From Sphaerimonospora cavernae (GTDB lineage Bacteria > Actinomycetota > Actinomycetes > Streptosporangiales > Streptosporangiaceae): 64,000 bases of DNA. The first letter of the stretch is position 1. Each line of letters begins with the position of its first letter. Position numbers and translations under genes: made by a program. The notes beneath the pieces were generated by a model, which saw only the letters and a program-made list of their open reading frames with translations, was not told the origin of the DNA and did not search any database. Below, one piece after another: positions 8,881-17,358 of the stretch. The stretch spans positions 186,001-250,000 of the forward strand of contig NZ_JBHMQT010000044.1 of NCBI RefSeq assembly GCF_042435035.1, written 5' to 3'.

Positions 8881-10389
8881 ATGCGGACCGCCTACACCTC
8901 TGACCAGATCCGCGCCGCCGAGTTGGCGCTCATGGCGAAACTGCCTGAGGGAACGCTGATGGGCCGGGCCGCCGCCGGGCTCGCCGCCGTCTGCGCCGGA
9001 CTGCTCACCGGGGTCCGCGGCCGGGTGTACGGCTCCCACGTCGTCCTCCTGATCGGCAGCGGGGACAACGGCGGTGACGCGCTGTACGCGGGCGCCCGCC
9101 TGGCCCGCCGGGGCGCCCGGGTCGTGGCGGTCCTTGCGGGATCGCGCGTGCATGAGGGCGGCCTGGCCGCACTGCGGGCAGTCGGCGGCAGGGCGACAGA
9201 CCTACGCGTTCCGATCCCGGAGCAGGCGCGTGAACTGATCCTCGAAGCCGACCTCGTCGTGGACGGGCTCGTCGGCATCGGCGGCAGCGGAGCGCTGCGC
9301 GAGCCGTACGCCACGCTGGCCGGGCTGACCGCGCAGGCCTCCGGCCTGGTCGTCGCGGTGGACGTGCCGAGCGGGGTGGACGCGAGCACCGGGGGGGTGG
9401 ACGGCGCCGCGGTGCGGGCCCAGGTGACCGTGACCTTCGGCGCGTACAAGAACGGCCTGCTCATCGATCCGGGGGCGCGGTTCGCCGGAGCCGTGGAGTT
9501 CGTGGACATCGGGCTCGGGCCATATCTCCCGGACCCCGGCGTCGCCGCGCCGACCGGCGAGGACGTGGCGGACCTGCTTCCCCGGCCGGGCGCCGAGAGC
9601 GACAAGTATCGGCGCGGGGTCGTGGGCATCGCGGCGGGCAGCGACCGGTACACAGGGGCGGCCGTGCTCGCGGTCGGCGGAGCCGTACGGGCCGGGGCCG
9701 GCATGGTCCGCTTCGTGAGCTCGGCGGAGCCGGTGCGTCTGGTCAGGGCCCGCTGGCCGGAGGCGGTCACCACGATCGTCGCCGATCCGCTCGGGGGGAA
9801 TCCCGTCGAAGAGGTCGGGCGCGTGCAGGCGTGGGTGCTCGGCCCGGGTCTGGGGACCGGCGCCGAGGCGCACGCGGTGGCCCGTGCCGTGCTGTCCACC
9901 CAGGTCCCGGTGCTCGTGGACGCCGACGGGCTGACGCTGATCGCGCGGGACCGGGGGCTGCTGCGCAGGGACGCCCCCACCTTGATCACCCCGCATGCCG
10001 GTGAGCTGTCTCGCCTGCTCGGTGTGCCGAGGGAGCGGATCGAGGCGCGGCGTCTGGAGCACGTACGGCGGGCCGCCGCCGAACTGGGCGTGACCGTGCT
10101 GCTCAAGGGATCGACCACGCTGGTCGCCGAGGAGGACCGGCCCGTGCGGGTCAACACCACCGGCACGCCGTGGCTGGCCACCGGCGGCACCGGCGACGTG
10201 CTGGCGGGCATCGCCGGGACATTGCTGGCGGGCGGGCTCAGCTGTTACGACGCCGCCTCCGGCGCGGCGTACGTCCACGGGCTGGCGGCGCGCCTCGCGG
10301 TGCGCGGTGATCTGGCTGGGCGGGCCGAGGCCCCGATCGCCGCCCTCGATGTGGCACAGGCGCTCCCCGAGGCGCTGCGCGTCCTGTGA
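8881..10389 (+). CDS. nnr: Bifunctional NAD(P)H-hydrate epimerase / ADP-dependent (S)-NAD(P)H-hydrate dehydratase
   Basis: Repairs hydrated NADH and NADPH. The N-terminal epimerase domain (YjeF_N, about residues 1-210) contains GSGDNGGDALYAGARLARRG and VDVPSGVDASTG. The C-terminal kinase-fold dehydratase domain contains VLVDADGL, LITPHAGELSRLLG and GTPWLATGGTGDVLAG. At 502 residues both domains are complete. I start at ATG 8881 (MRTAYTSDQIRAAE). The acpS-nnr-alr order is common in actinobacteria. Confidence 0.94.
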   Translation: MRTAYTSDQIRAAELALMAKLPEGTLMGRAAAGLAAVCAGLLTGVRGRVYGSHVVLLIGSGDNGGDALYAGARLARRGARVVAVLAGSRVHEGGLAALRAVGGRATDLRVPIPEQARELILEADLVVDGLVGIGGSGALREPYATLAGLTAQASGLVVAVDVPSGVDASTGGVDGAAVRAQVTVTFGAYKNGLLIDPGARFAGAVEFVDIGLGPYLPDPGVAAPTGEDVADLLPRPGAESDKYRRGVVGIAAGSDRYTGAAVLAVGGAVRAGAGMVRFVSSAEPVRLVRARWPEAVTTIVADPLGGNPVEEVGRVQAWVLGPGLGTGAEAHAVARAVLSTQVPVLVDADGLTLIARDRGLLRRDAPTLITPHAGELSRLLGVPRERIEARRLEHVRRAAAELGVTVLLKGSTTLVAEEDRPVRVNTTGTPWLATGGTGDVLAGIAGTLLAGGLSCYDAASGAAYVHGLAARLAVRGDLAGRAEAPIAALDVAQALPEALRVL

Positions 10390-10476
10390 CACCGGTCACC
10401 CTGTTATCGGGTCGTGATGCCCGTCGCGGTGTGGATCGCGTCCCGCTCAGTCGGGCCGACCTGCCACACTGGGAAA

Positions 10477-11652
10477 GTGAACTTTGCGACAACGCACCTG
10501 GTCACCCCTGCCGAGGCACGGGTGGATCTGGGCGCGGTACGGCACAACCTCGGGGTCCTGGCCGGACACGCCGAGGGCGCGGAGACGATGGCGATCGTCA
10601 AGTCCGACGGCTACGGCCACGGCGCCGCCGCGATCGCGGCTGCGTGCCTGGAGGCGGGAGTCTCGAGACTCGGCACCGCCCTTCTCTCCGAGGCGCTGAC
10701 GCTGCGCGAGGCCGGCGTGACCGCGCCGATCCTCGCGTGGCTCATCACACCCGGAGAGCCGCTCGACGAGGCGGCGCTGCGGGAGATCGAACTGTCGGCC
10801 GCGGCGCCCTGGGCGATCGACGAGATCGCCGCCGCCGCGCGCCGCACCGGCCGCCCGGTGCGCGTACACCTCAAGGTGGACACCGGGATGTCCCGGGGTG
10901 GGGCGTCGGCGACCGACTGGCCGTCGCTGGTCAAGCAGGCGCTCGCGGTACAGGCCGAGGGCGCGATCGAGATCGTCGGCATCTGGTCGCACCTCGCCTG
11001 TGCGGACACGCCGGAGCACCCGGCCAACAAGCTTCAGCTCGTGGCATTCGACGAGGCGCTCGCCGTCGCGGACGAACTGGGGGTGTCCAGCGGTGCGATC
11101 CGGCACATCGCCAACTCGGCCGCCACCGTGACGCTCCCGCAGGCCCGGTACGACATGGTCCGTCCGGGCCTCGCGACGTACGGTCTCAGTCCGGTTCCCG
11201 AACGCGGCGATTTCGGGCTCCGCCCGGCCATGACCCTCGTCGCGCGGCTGGCGAACGTGAAGCGCGTGCCCGCCGGTTCGGGCATTTCCTACGGTCATCT
11301 GTACGTTACTGACCGTGAGACCACGCTTGGCCTCGTTCCGCTCGGGTATGCGGACGGCATCATGCGATCTGGTACAAATCGGGTCGAAGTGCTAGCGGCA
11401 GGGAAGCGCCGGCGGGTCGCGGGCCGGGTGTGCATGGACCAGTTCGTCATCGACCTCGGCGATGACTCGGCCGATGCGGGGGACGAGGTGATCCTGTTCG
11501 GGCCCGGGGACCGCGGCGAGCCGAAATGCCAGGACTGGGCGGATTCACTGGGCACGATCACTTATGAGATCGTGACGAGGATCGGTTCCCGCGTGCCCCG
11601 CGTTCACTCGGCCGGGGTTGATCCGGCCGGGGTTGATTCGGTCGGGCGCTGA
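10477..11652 (+). CDS. alr: Alanine racemase
   Basis: Makes D-alanine for peptidoglycan. The pyridoxal-phosphate lysine is K42 in AIVKSDGYGHG, and the second catalytic tyrosine lies in ISYGHLYVT; RVCMDQFVIDLG follows in the C-terminal barrel. The start GTG 10477 (VNFATT) gives a 391-residue protein of normal length. The C-terminus carries a short imperfect duplication (AGVDPAGVDSVG) from repeated DNA at the 3' end. It begins a run of genes ending in tsaD that resembles the mycobacterial order. Confidence 0.94.
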   Translation: MNFATTHLVTPAEARVDLGAVRHNLGVLAGHAEGAETMAIVKSDGYGHGAAAIAAACLEAGVSRLGTALLSEALTLREAGVTAPILAWLITPGEPLDEAALREIELSAAAPWAIDEIAAAARRTGRPVRVHLKVDTGMSRGGASATDWPSLVKQALAVQAEGAIEIVGIWSHLACADTPEHPANKLQLVAFDEALAVADELGVSSGAIRHIANSAATVTLPQARYDMVRPGLATYGLSPVPERGDFGLRPAMTLVARLANVKRVPAGSGISYGHLYVTDRETTLGLVPLGYADGIMRSGTNRVEVLAAGKRRRVAGRVCMDQFVIDLGDDSADAGDEVILFGPGDRGEPKCQDWADSLGTITYEIVTRIGSRVPRVHSAGVDPAGVDSVGR

Positions 11653-11676
11653 GTCGCGGTTACGAGGAGGGCAGGT

Positions 11677-12729
11677 ATGGGCACACGTCGTAAGGTCGGG
11701 ATCGCGGGAGCGGTCGTCGGCGCGGCTTCGGCGGGCGCGGCAGTGGCCACGCTTGCCAAGCGGTACGCCGTCGGACGGATCCGGCTACGGCCCGACCTGG
11801 AGGCGAGCGAGCCCTTCGGCGAGTTGCGCGGACAGCCGGTGGCGCTGACGACGTCCGACGGCGTGTCGATCCAGGCCGAGGTCGACGGCGTCGAGGACGC
11901 TCCCCTCACGGTCGTCCTGTGCCACGGTTACTGCCTCTCGTCGGACTCCTGGCACTACCAGCGACGCGACCTGCGCGACACCCATCGGCTGGTGCTGTGG
12001 GACCAGCGATGTCACGGCGCCTCAGCCCGGGCGCACGCGGACGACTGCACCATCGACCGGCTCGGCGAGGACCTCGCCCTCGTCCTTCAGGAACTGGTCC
12101 CCGGGCCGTGCGTGCTGGTCGGCCACTCGATGGGCGGCATGACCATCATGGCGCTGGCCGAACGGCGGCCCGAACTGTTCGGCGACAAGGTCCGCGGGGT
12201 GTCGCTCATCGCCACCTCCGCCGGGAAGCTGGCCGAGGTCACCCTTGGCCTGCCCGCCCTGGTGTCGAGGATGGTGCACATCGCCATCCCGTCCGCCGTT
12301 TCGGTCATGCGCCGCCGTGGCGCGCTGGTCGACCGGGGACGCGAGGCGGGGACCGACCTGTCCTTCCTCGCGCTGCGCCACTTCGCCTTCGGCGACGCGA
12401 AGAACGTGAGCCCGACCCTGGTGGACTTCGTCGAGTCGATGATCCGGGGCACCCCCTCCGAGGTGATCGCCGACTTCTACCCGGCCCTCATGTCGCATGA
12501 CAAACTGACCGCGCTCGACGTGCTGAACAAGGTTCCGACCGCGATCATCGTAGGTGATCGCGACTGGCTGACCCCGGTCGACCACAGCCGGGCGATCGCG
12601 GCAGCCGTACCGACCGCACAGCTGACCACTGTGCCGGACACCTCTCACATGGTGCAGCTCGAACGGCCCGACCTCGTCAACGAGGCGCTGCGCGAACTGC
12701 TGAAGCGAGCAGAGCGGGGGAACGGATGA
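11677..12729 (+). CDS. Alpha/beta-fold hydrolase, probably membrane-anchored
   Basis: A 350-residue hydrolase. An N-terminal hydrophobic helix (VGIAGAVVGAASAGAAVATLA) may anchor it in the membrane. VLCHGYCLSSDSW forms the oxyanion region and GHSMGGM the nucleophile elbow (Ser about 152); VGDRDWLTPVDHS and PDTSHMVQLERP hold the likely acid and histidine. GAGGAGG precedes ATG 11677 by about 8 bases. It lies between alr and tsaE, with a 4-base overlap to tsaE, the same place it occupies in many actinobacteria. The substrate is unknown. Confidence 0.85.
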   Translation: MGTRRKVGIAGAVVGAASAGAAVATLAKRYAVGRIRLRPDLEASEPFGELRGQPVALTTSDGVSIQAEVDGVEDAPLTVVLCHGYCLSSDSWHYQRRDLRDTHRLVLWDQRCHGASARAHADDCTIDRLGEDLALVLQELVPGPCVLVGHSMGGMTIMALAERRPELFGDKVRGVSLIATSAGKLAEVTLGLPALVSRMVHIAIPSAVSVMRRRGALVDRGREAGTDLSFLALRHFAFGDAKNVSPTLVDFVESMIRGTPSEVIADFYPALMSHDKLTALDVLNKVPTAIIVGDRDWLTPVDHSRAIAAAVPTAQLTTVPDTSHMVQLERPDLVNEALRELLKRAERGNG

Positions 12730-13238
12730 CCGACAGGCCGGAGTCCCGGGAGTTCCGGGCGGCGAACGCGGAGGAGACACGGGAACTGGGTGCCCGGATC
12801 GCGACGCTGCTCGGACCCGGTGATCTCGTCGTGCTCACCGGACCGCTCGGCGCGGGCAAGACGACGCTCGTGCAGGGCCTCGCCGAAGGGCTGAAGGTAC
12901 GCGGTCCGATCACCTCGCCGACCTTCGTGATCGCCCGGGTCCACCCGTCGCTGTCCGGCGGCCCCGCGCTGGTGCACGCGGACGCCTACCGGATCGGCGG
13001 CGCACTGGAGATCGACGACCTCGACCTCGACGCCTCGCTGGCCGAGTCCGTCACCGTCGTCGAATGGGGCGAGGGCCTGGTCGAGGGCCTTTCCGAGGAC
13101 CGCCTGGAGATCCTCATCAAGCGATTCGAGGGCGAGGAGCATCATCTCGAAGATGAGGGCCATCGTTCCGAAGACGAGGAGCGGATCGTCCGCCTCACCC
13201 CCGTCGGCCCCCGCTGGGCCGACATGACCCTCGCCTGA
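12726..13238 (+). CDS. tsaE: tRNA threonylcarbamoyladenosine biosynthesis ATPase TsaE
   Basis: ATPase subunit of the t6A37 tRNA-modification complex. The P-loop is TGPLGAGKTT (about residues 39-48), with SPTFVIARVH and HADAYRIGG downstream, and VEWGEGL at about 117. The 170-residue protein has a charged acidic extension (FEGEEHHLEDEGHRSEDEE) of low complexity near the C-terminus. It overlaps the hydrolase by four bases. Its partner genes tsaB and tsaD normally follow at once; here they start 1.75 kb further on, beyond a lipoprotein-sortase pair. Confidence 0.92.
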   Translation: MTDRPESREFRAANAEETRELGARIATLLGPGDLVVLTGPLGAGKTTLVQGLAEGLKVRGPITSPTFVIARVHPSLSGGPALVHADAYRIGGALEIDDLDLDASLAESVTVVEWGEGLVEGLSEDRLEILIKRFEGEEHHLEDEGHRSEDEERIVRLTPVGPRWADMTLA

Positions 13239-13291
13239 TCCACCACCTCCCCACCACCCGGACCTCAGCCTCACAACCCCTTAACCCCGCC

Positions 13292-13414
13292 CGTGATCTT
13301 GAATTTGCTCGCACGGACCCTATCTGACCTGGCCGAACAGCTTTCATGATCTTGCAGTTTCTCGCACGGTGTGCCGTTGATCTGCGTGAACGCCTTGCGT
13401 GATCTTGCAGTCGT
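13292..13414 (+). repeat. 53-bp-period repeat, left half (3 forward units, A1-A3)
   Basis: Three forward units start at 13292, 13345 and 13398, exactly 53 bases apart. Each begins with C[GA]TGATCTTG; the first two end in CTCGCA after 22 bases and the third stops after about 17, as the innermost units of the full elements do. The spacers hold a GACCTGG-like motif. The array lies 53 bases after tsaE and points towards its inverted partner at 14824-14944. Confidence 0.88.
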
Positions 13415-13505
13415 GGACAGGGGGACGGTCCAAAACGAAGATCTTGAGTCATGAATTGGCCTAGATTTTCGGGGTAAGGGATCCGGCGTGGGAGGGGTGG
13501 GGCCG

Positions 13506-14231
13506 ATGGGCAGGGCCATGCGGGGCGCCGCGGCGGGGGCCGTCCTCCTCGCCGCGGTCGGATGTACGGCCCAGGCCGACGCCGGAGCGTCCGGCTCCCA
13601 ATCCGGGACGGCGCAGCCCACGCCGACAGAGTCCGTACGGAGTTCCCGGCAGGACATTCGCGTCACGGTGGACCCGAAACGGATCGTCGGCGGCTCGACC
13701 AAATCCAACGACATCATGGCGACCGTTCTCATCACGGCGGCGTGCCCGTTGCCGCGGGGTGGACCTGAATATCGGGCGACCGCCAGGTCCGACGCCTTCA
13801 CGGGCCTTGTCACGCTGGTGCCGCCGGCACGGCGGCCGGGGAAAACCGGCACGGCGACGTCCTCGCCCACCCCCGCTGCCGTCGTGCCGGAGGTGCGCGG
13901 CAGCGCGGTGATCAGGGCGAACGCCAAGCCGGGTGGCTACCGGGTGCAGGTGCGCTGCGAGGCCACCAACGACATCGGCGATGCCAGGTTCCGCATCGTC
14001 GAGCCCAAGCCTGAGCCTGAGACGACTCCGACCAAGACGAAGAAATACCCCACCAGGGCGCCGCACGCGGGCGGCGGCGGCACGGCCGCGGGCGGCCCGG
14101 CCGACGATTCCGCCCTGCCGATGGGCCTGACCATCGCCGTGCTGCTGGCCGCCGCCGGCGTCGGCGTCGTCGTGGTGCGCAGGCGTTCCGCGCCCCATCG
14201 ACCCGCGCCCCGCCGACGTTCTGGGGACTGA
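13506..14231 (+). CDS. Lipoprotein with C-terminal membrane anchor, unknown function
   Basis: A 241-residue exported protein. The signal peptide ends in a lipobox-like AAVGC (Cys about 20), followed by a Thr/Ser/Pro-rich stretch. A middle domain of about 100 residues has two cysteines (TAACP and VRCEAT) that could pair. A Pro/Thr/Lys-rich linker leads to a hydrophobic helix (GLTIAVLLAAAGVGVVVV) with a basic tail, preceded by ALPMG. The start ATG 13506 has GGGAGGGG about 8 bases upstream. It is followed after 2 bases by a sortase, so it may be its substrate, although no clear LPXTG is present. I do not recognise the family. Confidence 0.75.
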   Translation: MGRAMRGAAAGAVLLAAVGCTAQADAGASGSQSGTAQPTPTESVRSSRQDIRVTVDPKRIVGGSTKSNDIMATVLITAACPLPRGGPEYRATARSDAFTGLVTLVPPARRPGKTGTATSSPTPAAVVPEVRGSAVIRANAKPGGYRVQVRCEATNDIGDARFRIVEPKPEPETTPTKTKKYPTRAPHAGGGGTAAGGPADDSALPMGLTIAVLLAAAGVGVVVVRRRSAPHRPAPRRRSGD

Positions 14232-14233
14232 CC

Positions 14234-14800
14234 TTGGCGGTTCCCACCCGGTGGGTGGTCGTGGCGGGCATCGTCACCGGGTTCGCGATGTTCGTGCTGG
14301 CCGGTCCCCAAGATGACACCGAGAGTGGTACGGCTCAGCCTCGACGGGCGTCGTACGTCGTGCCCGAGCGGATCGACATCCCGGCGCTGAAACTCCAGGC
14401 CCCGCTGGTGAAGCTCGGTCTGACGACAGAGGGAGATGTCGAACTGCCGCCGTTCGACAAGCCGTCGGCCGCGGGTTGGTACACGGGCAGTGCCGTACCC
14501 GGCGATCCCGGCGCATCGGTGATCATCGGACATGTCGACACCAAAACGGCGCCCGCCGTGTTCTTCCACCTGCGCGATCTGAGCGCGGGCGCCGCGGTGA
14601 AGGTGCTGCGCAGCGACGGCATGACCGTGTCGTACCGGGTCGATTCGGTGGAACGCGTGCCCAAGGAGCGGTTCCCGGCCGAGCGTGTCTACGCGGAGGA
14701 CGGCCTGCGGCTGATCACGTGTGGCGGTTCCTTCGACTGGTCGCGACATGAATACCGGGACAACGTCATCGTCTATGCCTCCCGGGCCGGCTCCACCTGA
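14234..14800 (+). CDS. Class F-like sortase (actinobacterial)
   Basis: A 188-residue transpeptidase-fold enzyme with an N-terminal membrane segment (VVVAGIVTGFAMFVLAG). The catalytic residues are visible: His in IIGHVDT, Cys in LITCGG and Arg in HEYRDNV. The short form and the motif IDIPALKLQAPL match the actinobacterial class F type. It starts at TTG 14234, two bases after the lipoprotein stop, with GGGGAC upstream, so both are one operon. Sortases of this class attach surface proteins or process single partners; the adjacent lipoprotein is the obvious candidate. Both genes lie between two inverted halves of the 53-bp repeat. Confidence 0.88.
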   Translation: MAVPTRWVVVAGIVTGFAMFVLAGPQDDTESGTAQPRRASYVVPERIDIPALKLQAPLVKLGLTTEGDVELPPFDKPSAAGWYTGSAVPGDPGASVIIGHVDTKTAPAVFFHLRDLSAGAAVKVLRSDGMTVSYRVDSVERVPKERFPAERVYAEDGLRLITCGGSFDWSRHEYRDNVIVYASRAGST

Positions 14801-14823
14801 TCCGCGCACGTTCCTGATCCGGC

Positions 14824-14944
14824 AACTGCAAGATCATGAACGTGATAATGCCTGGTCGGAGGATATGAGTGCGAGTTTCTGCAAGATCACGGAGGGTGAA
14901 GGCGCAGGTCGTACGGCACGGCCGCGAGAATTCGCAAGATCACG
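14824..14944 (-). repeat. 53-bp-period repeat, right half (3 inverted units, B1-B3)
   Basis: Three inverted units carry CAAGATCA[CT]G cores at 14829, 14882 and 14935 (53 bases apart). The inner one is short and the outer two are full 22-base units, the outermost with the GCGAGAATTCGCA variant. This is the mirror image of the array at 13292-13414. Its right edge runs into a G-rich tract, as in the other copies. Confidence 0.88.
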
Positions 14945-14994
14945 GGGGTGAGTGGGGGTGGGGTGGGGCGGGTGAAGGACTACGCTTGACGTTC

Positions 14995-15747
14995 GTGCTT
15001 GTCTTGGCCTTCGACACCGCGACCCCCGCCGTCACCGCGGCCCTGCACGACGGCGATCATGTGGTGGCCGAGTCGACCACCGTCGACGCGCGCCGCCACG
15101 GGGAGCTTCTCGCTCCCGCGATCGAACAGGTCCTGCGGGACTCCGGCGTGAGACTCCGGGACGTCACCGCGATCGTCGCGGGGACCGGACCGGGGCCGTA
15201 CACGGGATTGCGGGTAGGCCTGATGACCGCCACGGCGCTCGCCTCGACGATCGGGGCGCCGGCGTTCGGGGTGTGCACGCTCGACGCGATCGCGTACGCG
15301 ACCGGGCAGACCGGGCAGACCGGGCAGACCGGAGAGATCGACGGGCCGTTCCTGGTCGCCACCGACGCGCGCCGCAAGGAGGTCTTCTGGGCACGGTACG
15401 GCGACGCGGTGACCCGCCTCGACGGGCCGCGCGTCGACCGGCCGCACGACCTCCCGCCGGACCTGCCCGTGGTCGGGGCCGGTGCCCGCATGTACGCGGA
15501 GACGATCGGCGCCGACCGGGTCGCGGGCCCCGAGCATCCTTCGGCCGGCGCGCTGGCGGCCCTCGCGGCCGGGCGGCTCGCCGGGCTGACAGCCGAAGAG
15601 GCCGCCGAACTCGCCGAGATGCCGGACGGCCGCATCGACTCGGTGGAGAAGGCGCGTGAGCTGGGCGTGCTCGGCCCGCCCCGGCCGATCTATCTGCGCA
15701 GGCCGGACGCCCAGATCCCCGGAGCGCCCAAGCGCGTGACGGCGTGA
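14995..15747 (+). CDS. tsaB: tRNA threonylcarbamoyladenosine biosynthesis protein TsaB
   Basis: Scaffold partner of TsaD in t6A formation. The 250-residue protein opens with VLVLAFDTATPAVTAAL and has GTGPGPYTGLRVGL, the family's most conserved motif. I use GTG 14995; TACGCT about 9 bases upstream could be the -10 box of a leaderless promoter. A run of three 9-base repeats codes for TGQTGQTGQTG around residue 102, an unusual low-complexity insertion. The gene is followed by rimI and tsaD. Confidence 0.92.
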   Translation: MLVLAFDTATPAVTAALHDGDHVVAESTTVDARRHGELLAPAIEQVLRDSGVRLRDVTAIVAGTGPGPYTGLRVGLMTATALASTIGAPAFGVCTLDAIAYATGQTGQTGQTGEIDGPFLVATDARRKEVFWARYGDAVTRLDGPRVDRPHDLPPDLPVVGAGARMYAETIGADRVAGPEHPSAGALAALAAGRLAGLTAEEAAELAEMPDGRIDSVEKARELGVLGPPRPIYLRRPDAQIPGAPKRVTA

Positions 15748-15760
15748 GCGTGGTGGACCT

Positions 15761-16276
15761 GTGACCGACGGCACTTCGGGGCGGAGCGGCACGGCCGGAC
15801 AGACCGTCGTGCTGCGCCAGATGCGCATTGAGGACCTGCCCGCGGTGATGGAGATCGAGCGCGGCACGTTCCCGGCCGACGCGTGGAGTGAGTCGATGAT
15901 GCGCGGTGAGCTGCGGGACCAGCCACGCACCCGGCACTATGTGGTCGCGGAGGCGGGTGGGGAAATCGTCGGATACGCCGGGCTCGCGGCCGCGGCCGAC
16001 CAGGCCGACATCCAGACGATCGCGGTCCTGGCCGGGCACCGCCGCTCCGGTGTCGGCGCCGCGATGATGGACGCGCTGCTCGCGGAGGCCGTACGACGCG
16101 GCGCGCGGTCGGTGTTCCTCGAGGTGCGCGCCGACAACGCCCCCGCACAGGCGATGTATGAGCGGTTCGGTTTCCAGCCGCTCGGGCTGCGGCGACGCTA
16201 CTACGACGACGGGATGGACGCGATAACGATGGTGAAGGAGCTGGATCGAACGGGGGAGCGCCATGAGCAGGACTGA
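15761..16276 (+). CDS. rimI: Ribosomal protein S18-alanine N-acetyltransferase-type GNAT
   Basis: A 171-residue acetyltransferase. MRIEDLPAVMEIERGTFPADAWSE is the typical RimI opening, and GHRRSGVGAAMMDALL is the acetyl-CoA pyrophosphate loop. RADNAPAQAMYERFGF and RRRYYDDGMDAITM complete the family pattern. It starts at GTG 15761, 13 bases after tsaB, and overlaps tsaD by 14 bases. RimI acetylates the N-terminus of ribosomal S18 in enteric bacteria; the actinobacterial enzyme may have wider substrates. Confidence 0.9.
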   Translation: MTDGTSGRSGTAGQTVVLRQMRIEDLPAVMEIERGTFPADAWSESMMRGELRDQPRTRHYVVAEAGGEIVGYAGLAAAADQADIQTIAVLAGHRRSGVGAAMMDALLAEAVRRGARSVFLEVRADNAPAQAMYERFGFQPLGLRRRYYDDGMDAITMVKELDRTGERHEQD

Positions 16277-17300
16277 CGAGCCGATCGTCTTGGGGATCGA
16301 GACTTCCTGCGATGAGACCGGCGTGGGCATCGTCCGCGGTCACACGCTGCTGGCCAACACGATCGCCTCCAGCATGGACGAGCATGCCCGGTTCGGCGGC
16401 GTGGTCCCGGAGGTGGCCTCACGCGCCCACCTGGAGGCGATGGCGCCGACGGTGGAGGGCGCGCTGGCCGCGGCGGGCCTGCGGCTGTCCGACGTCGACG
16501 CGGTCGCGGTCACCGCCGGACCCGGCCTGGCGGGTGCTCTGCTGGTCGGGGTCGCCGCCGCCAAGGCGTACGCCATGGGCCTCGGTGTCCCGCTCTACGG
16601 GGTCAACCACCTCGCCGCGCACGTGGCCGTCGACCAGCTCGAACACGGCCCGCTGCCCAAGCCGGCGATCGCACTGCTGGTCTCCGGCGGCCACTCCTCG
16701 CTGCTGCTGGTGCCTGATGTCGCACAGGACGTGGTCTCGCTGGGCTCGACCGTGGACGACGCGGCCGGCGAGGCGTTCGACAAGGTCGCGCGCGTGCTCG
16801 GCCTGCCGTTCCCCGGTGGCCCGTACATCGACCGGGCCGCCCGTGAGGGCTCGGGTACGGCTGTCGCGTTCCCCAGGGGGAAGTACGACGACGGCACGCT
16901 GGACTTCTCCTTCTCCGGGCTGAAGACGGCGGTGGCTCGGTGGGTGGAGGCACGTGAGGCGGCAGGAGAGCCCGTGTCGGTGGCCGACGTGGCCGCGTCG
17001 TTCCAGGAGGCGGTCGTCGACGTGCTCACCCGCAAGGCGCTGCAGGCCTGCGCGCGGTACGACGTCAAGGACCTTCTGATCGGTGGCGGAGTGGCGGCCA
17101 ACTCGCGGCTGCGGGTGCTGGCGCAGGAGCGCTGCGACGCGGCGGGAGTGCGGCTGCGGGTGCCCCGGCCCGGGCTGTGCACGGACAACGGCGCGATGGT
17201 CGCCGCGCTCGGAGCCGACCTGGTCGCGGCCGGCGTGGCGTCGTCGTCGCTGGACATCCCGGCCGACTCATCCCTGCCGATCACGACCGTCCACGTGTGA
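16263..17300 (+). CDS. tsaD: tRNA N6-adenosine threonylcarbamoyltransferase
   Basis: Catalytic subunit that joins threonylcarbamoyl-AMP to A37 of ANN-decoding tRNAs. The 345-residue ASKHA-fold protein has GIETSCDETGVGI at the start, the iron-binding histidines in GVNHLAAHVAV, and LLVSGGHSSL. LLIGGGVAANSRLR and LCTDNGAMVAALG close the nucleotide site. ATG 16263 has GGGGGAG upstream. It is the last gene of the block and its length is normal. Confidence 0.95.
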   Translation: MSRTDEPIVLGIETSCDETGVGIVRGHTLLANTIASSMDEHARFGGVVPEVASRAHLEAMAPTVEGALAAAGLRLSDVDAVAVTAGPGLAGALLVGVAAAKAYAMGLGVPLYGVNHLAAHVAVDQLEHGPLPKPAIALLVSGGHSSLLLVPDVAQDVVSLGSTVDDAAGEAFDKVARVLGLPFPGGPYIDRAAREGSGTAVAFPRGKYDDGTLDFSFSGLKTAVARWVEAREAAGEPVSVADVAASFQEAVVDVLTRKALQACARYDVKDLLIGGGVAANSRLRVLAQERCDAAGVRLRVPRPGLCTDNGAMVAALGADLVAAGVASSSLDIPADSSLPITTVHV

Positions 17301-17358
17301 ACTGACCGATCACCGCCGGCGGCCCGCCTCTCCGTCAGGGCGGATCCGCCTCGATGCG

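Noticed and set aside
8383..9153. Longer pantothenate kinase reading into acpS and nnr
   Set aside because: The extension is antisense to acpS and nnr and has no similarity to CoaA; the short start agrees with the family length.
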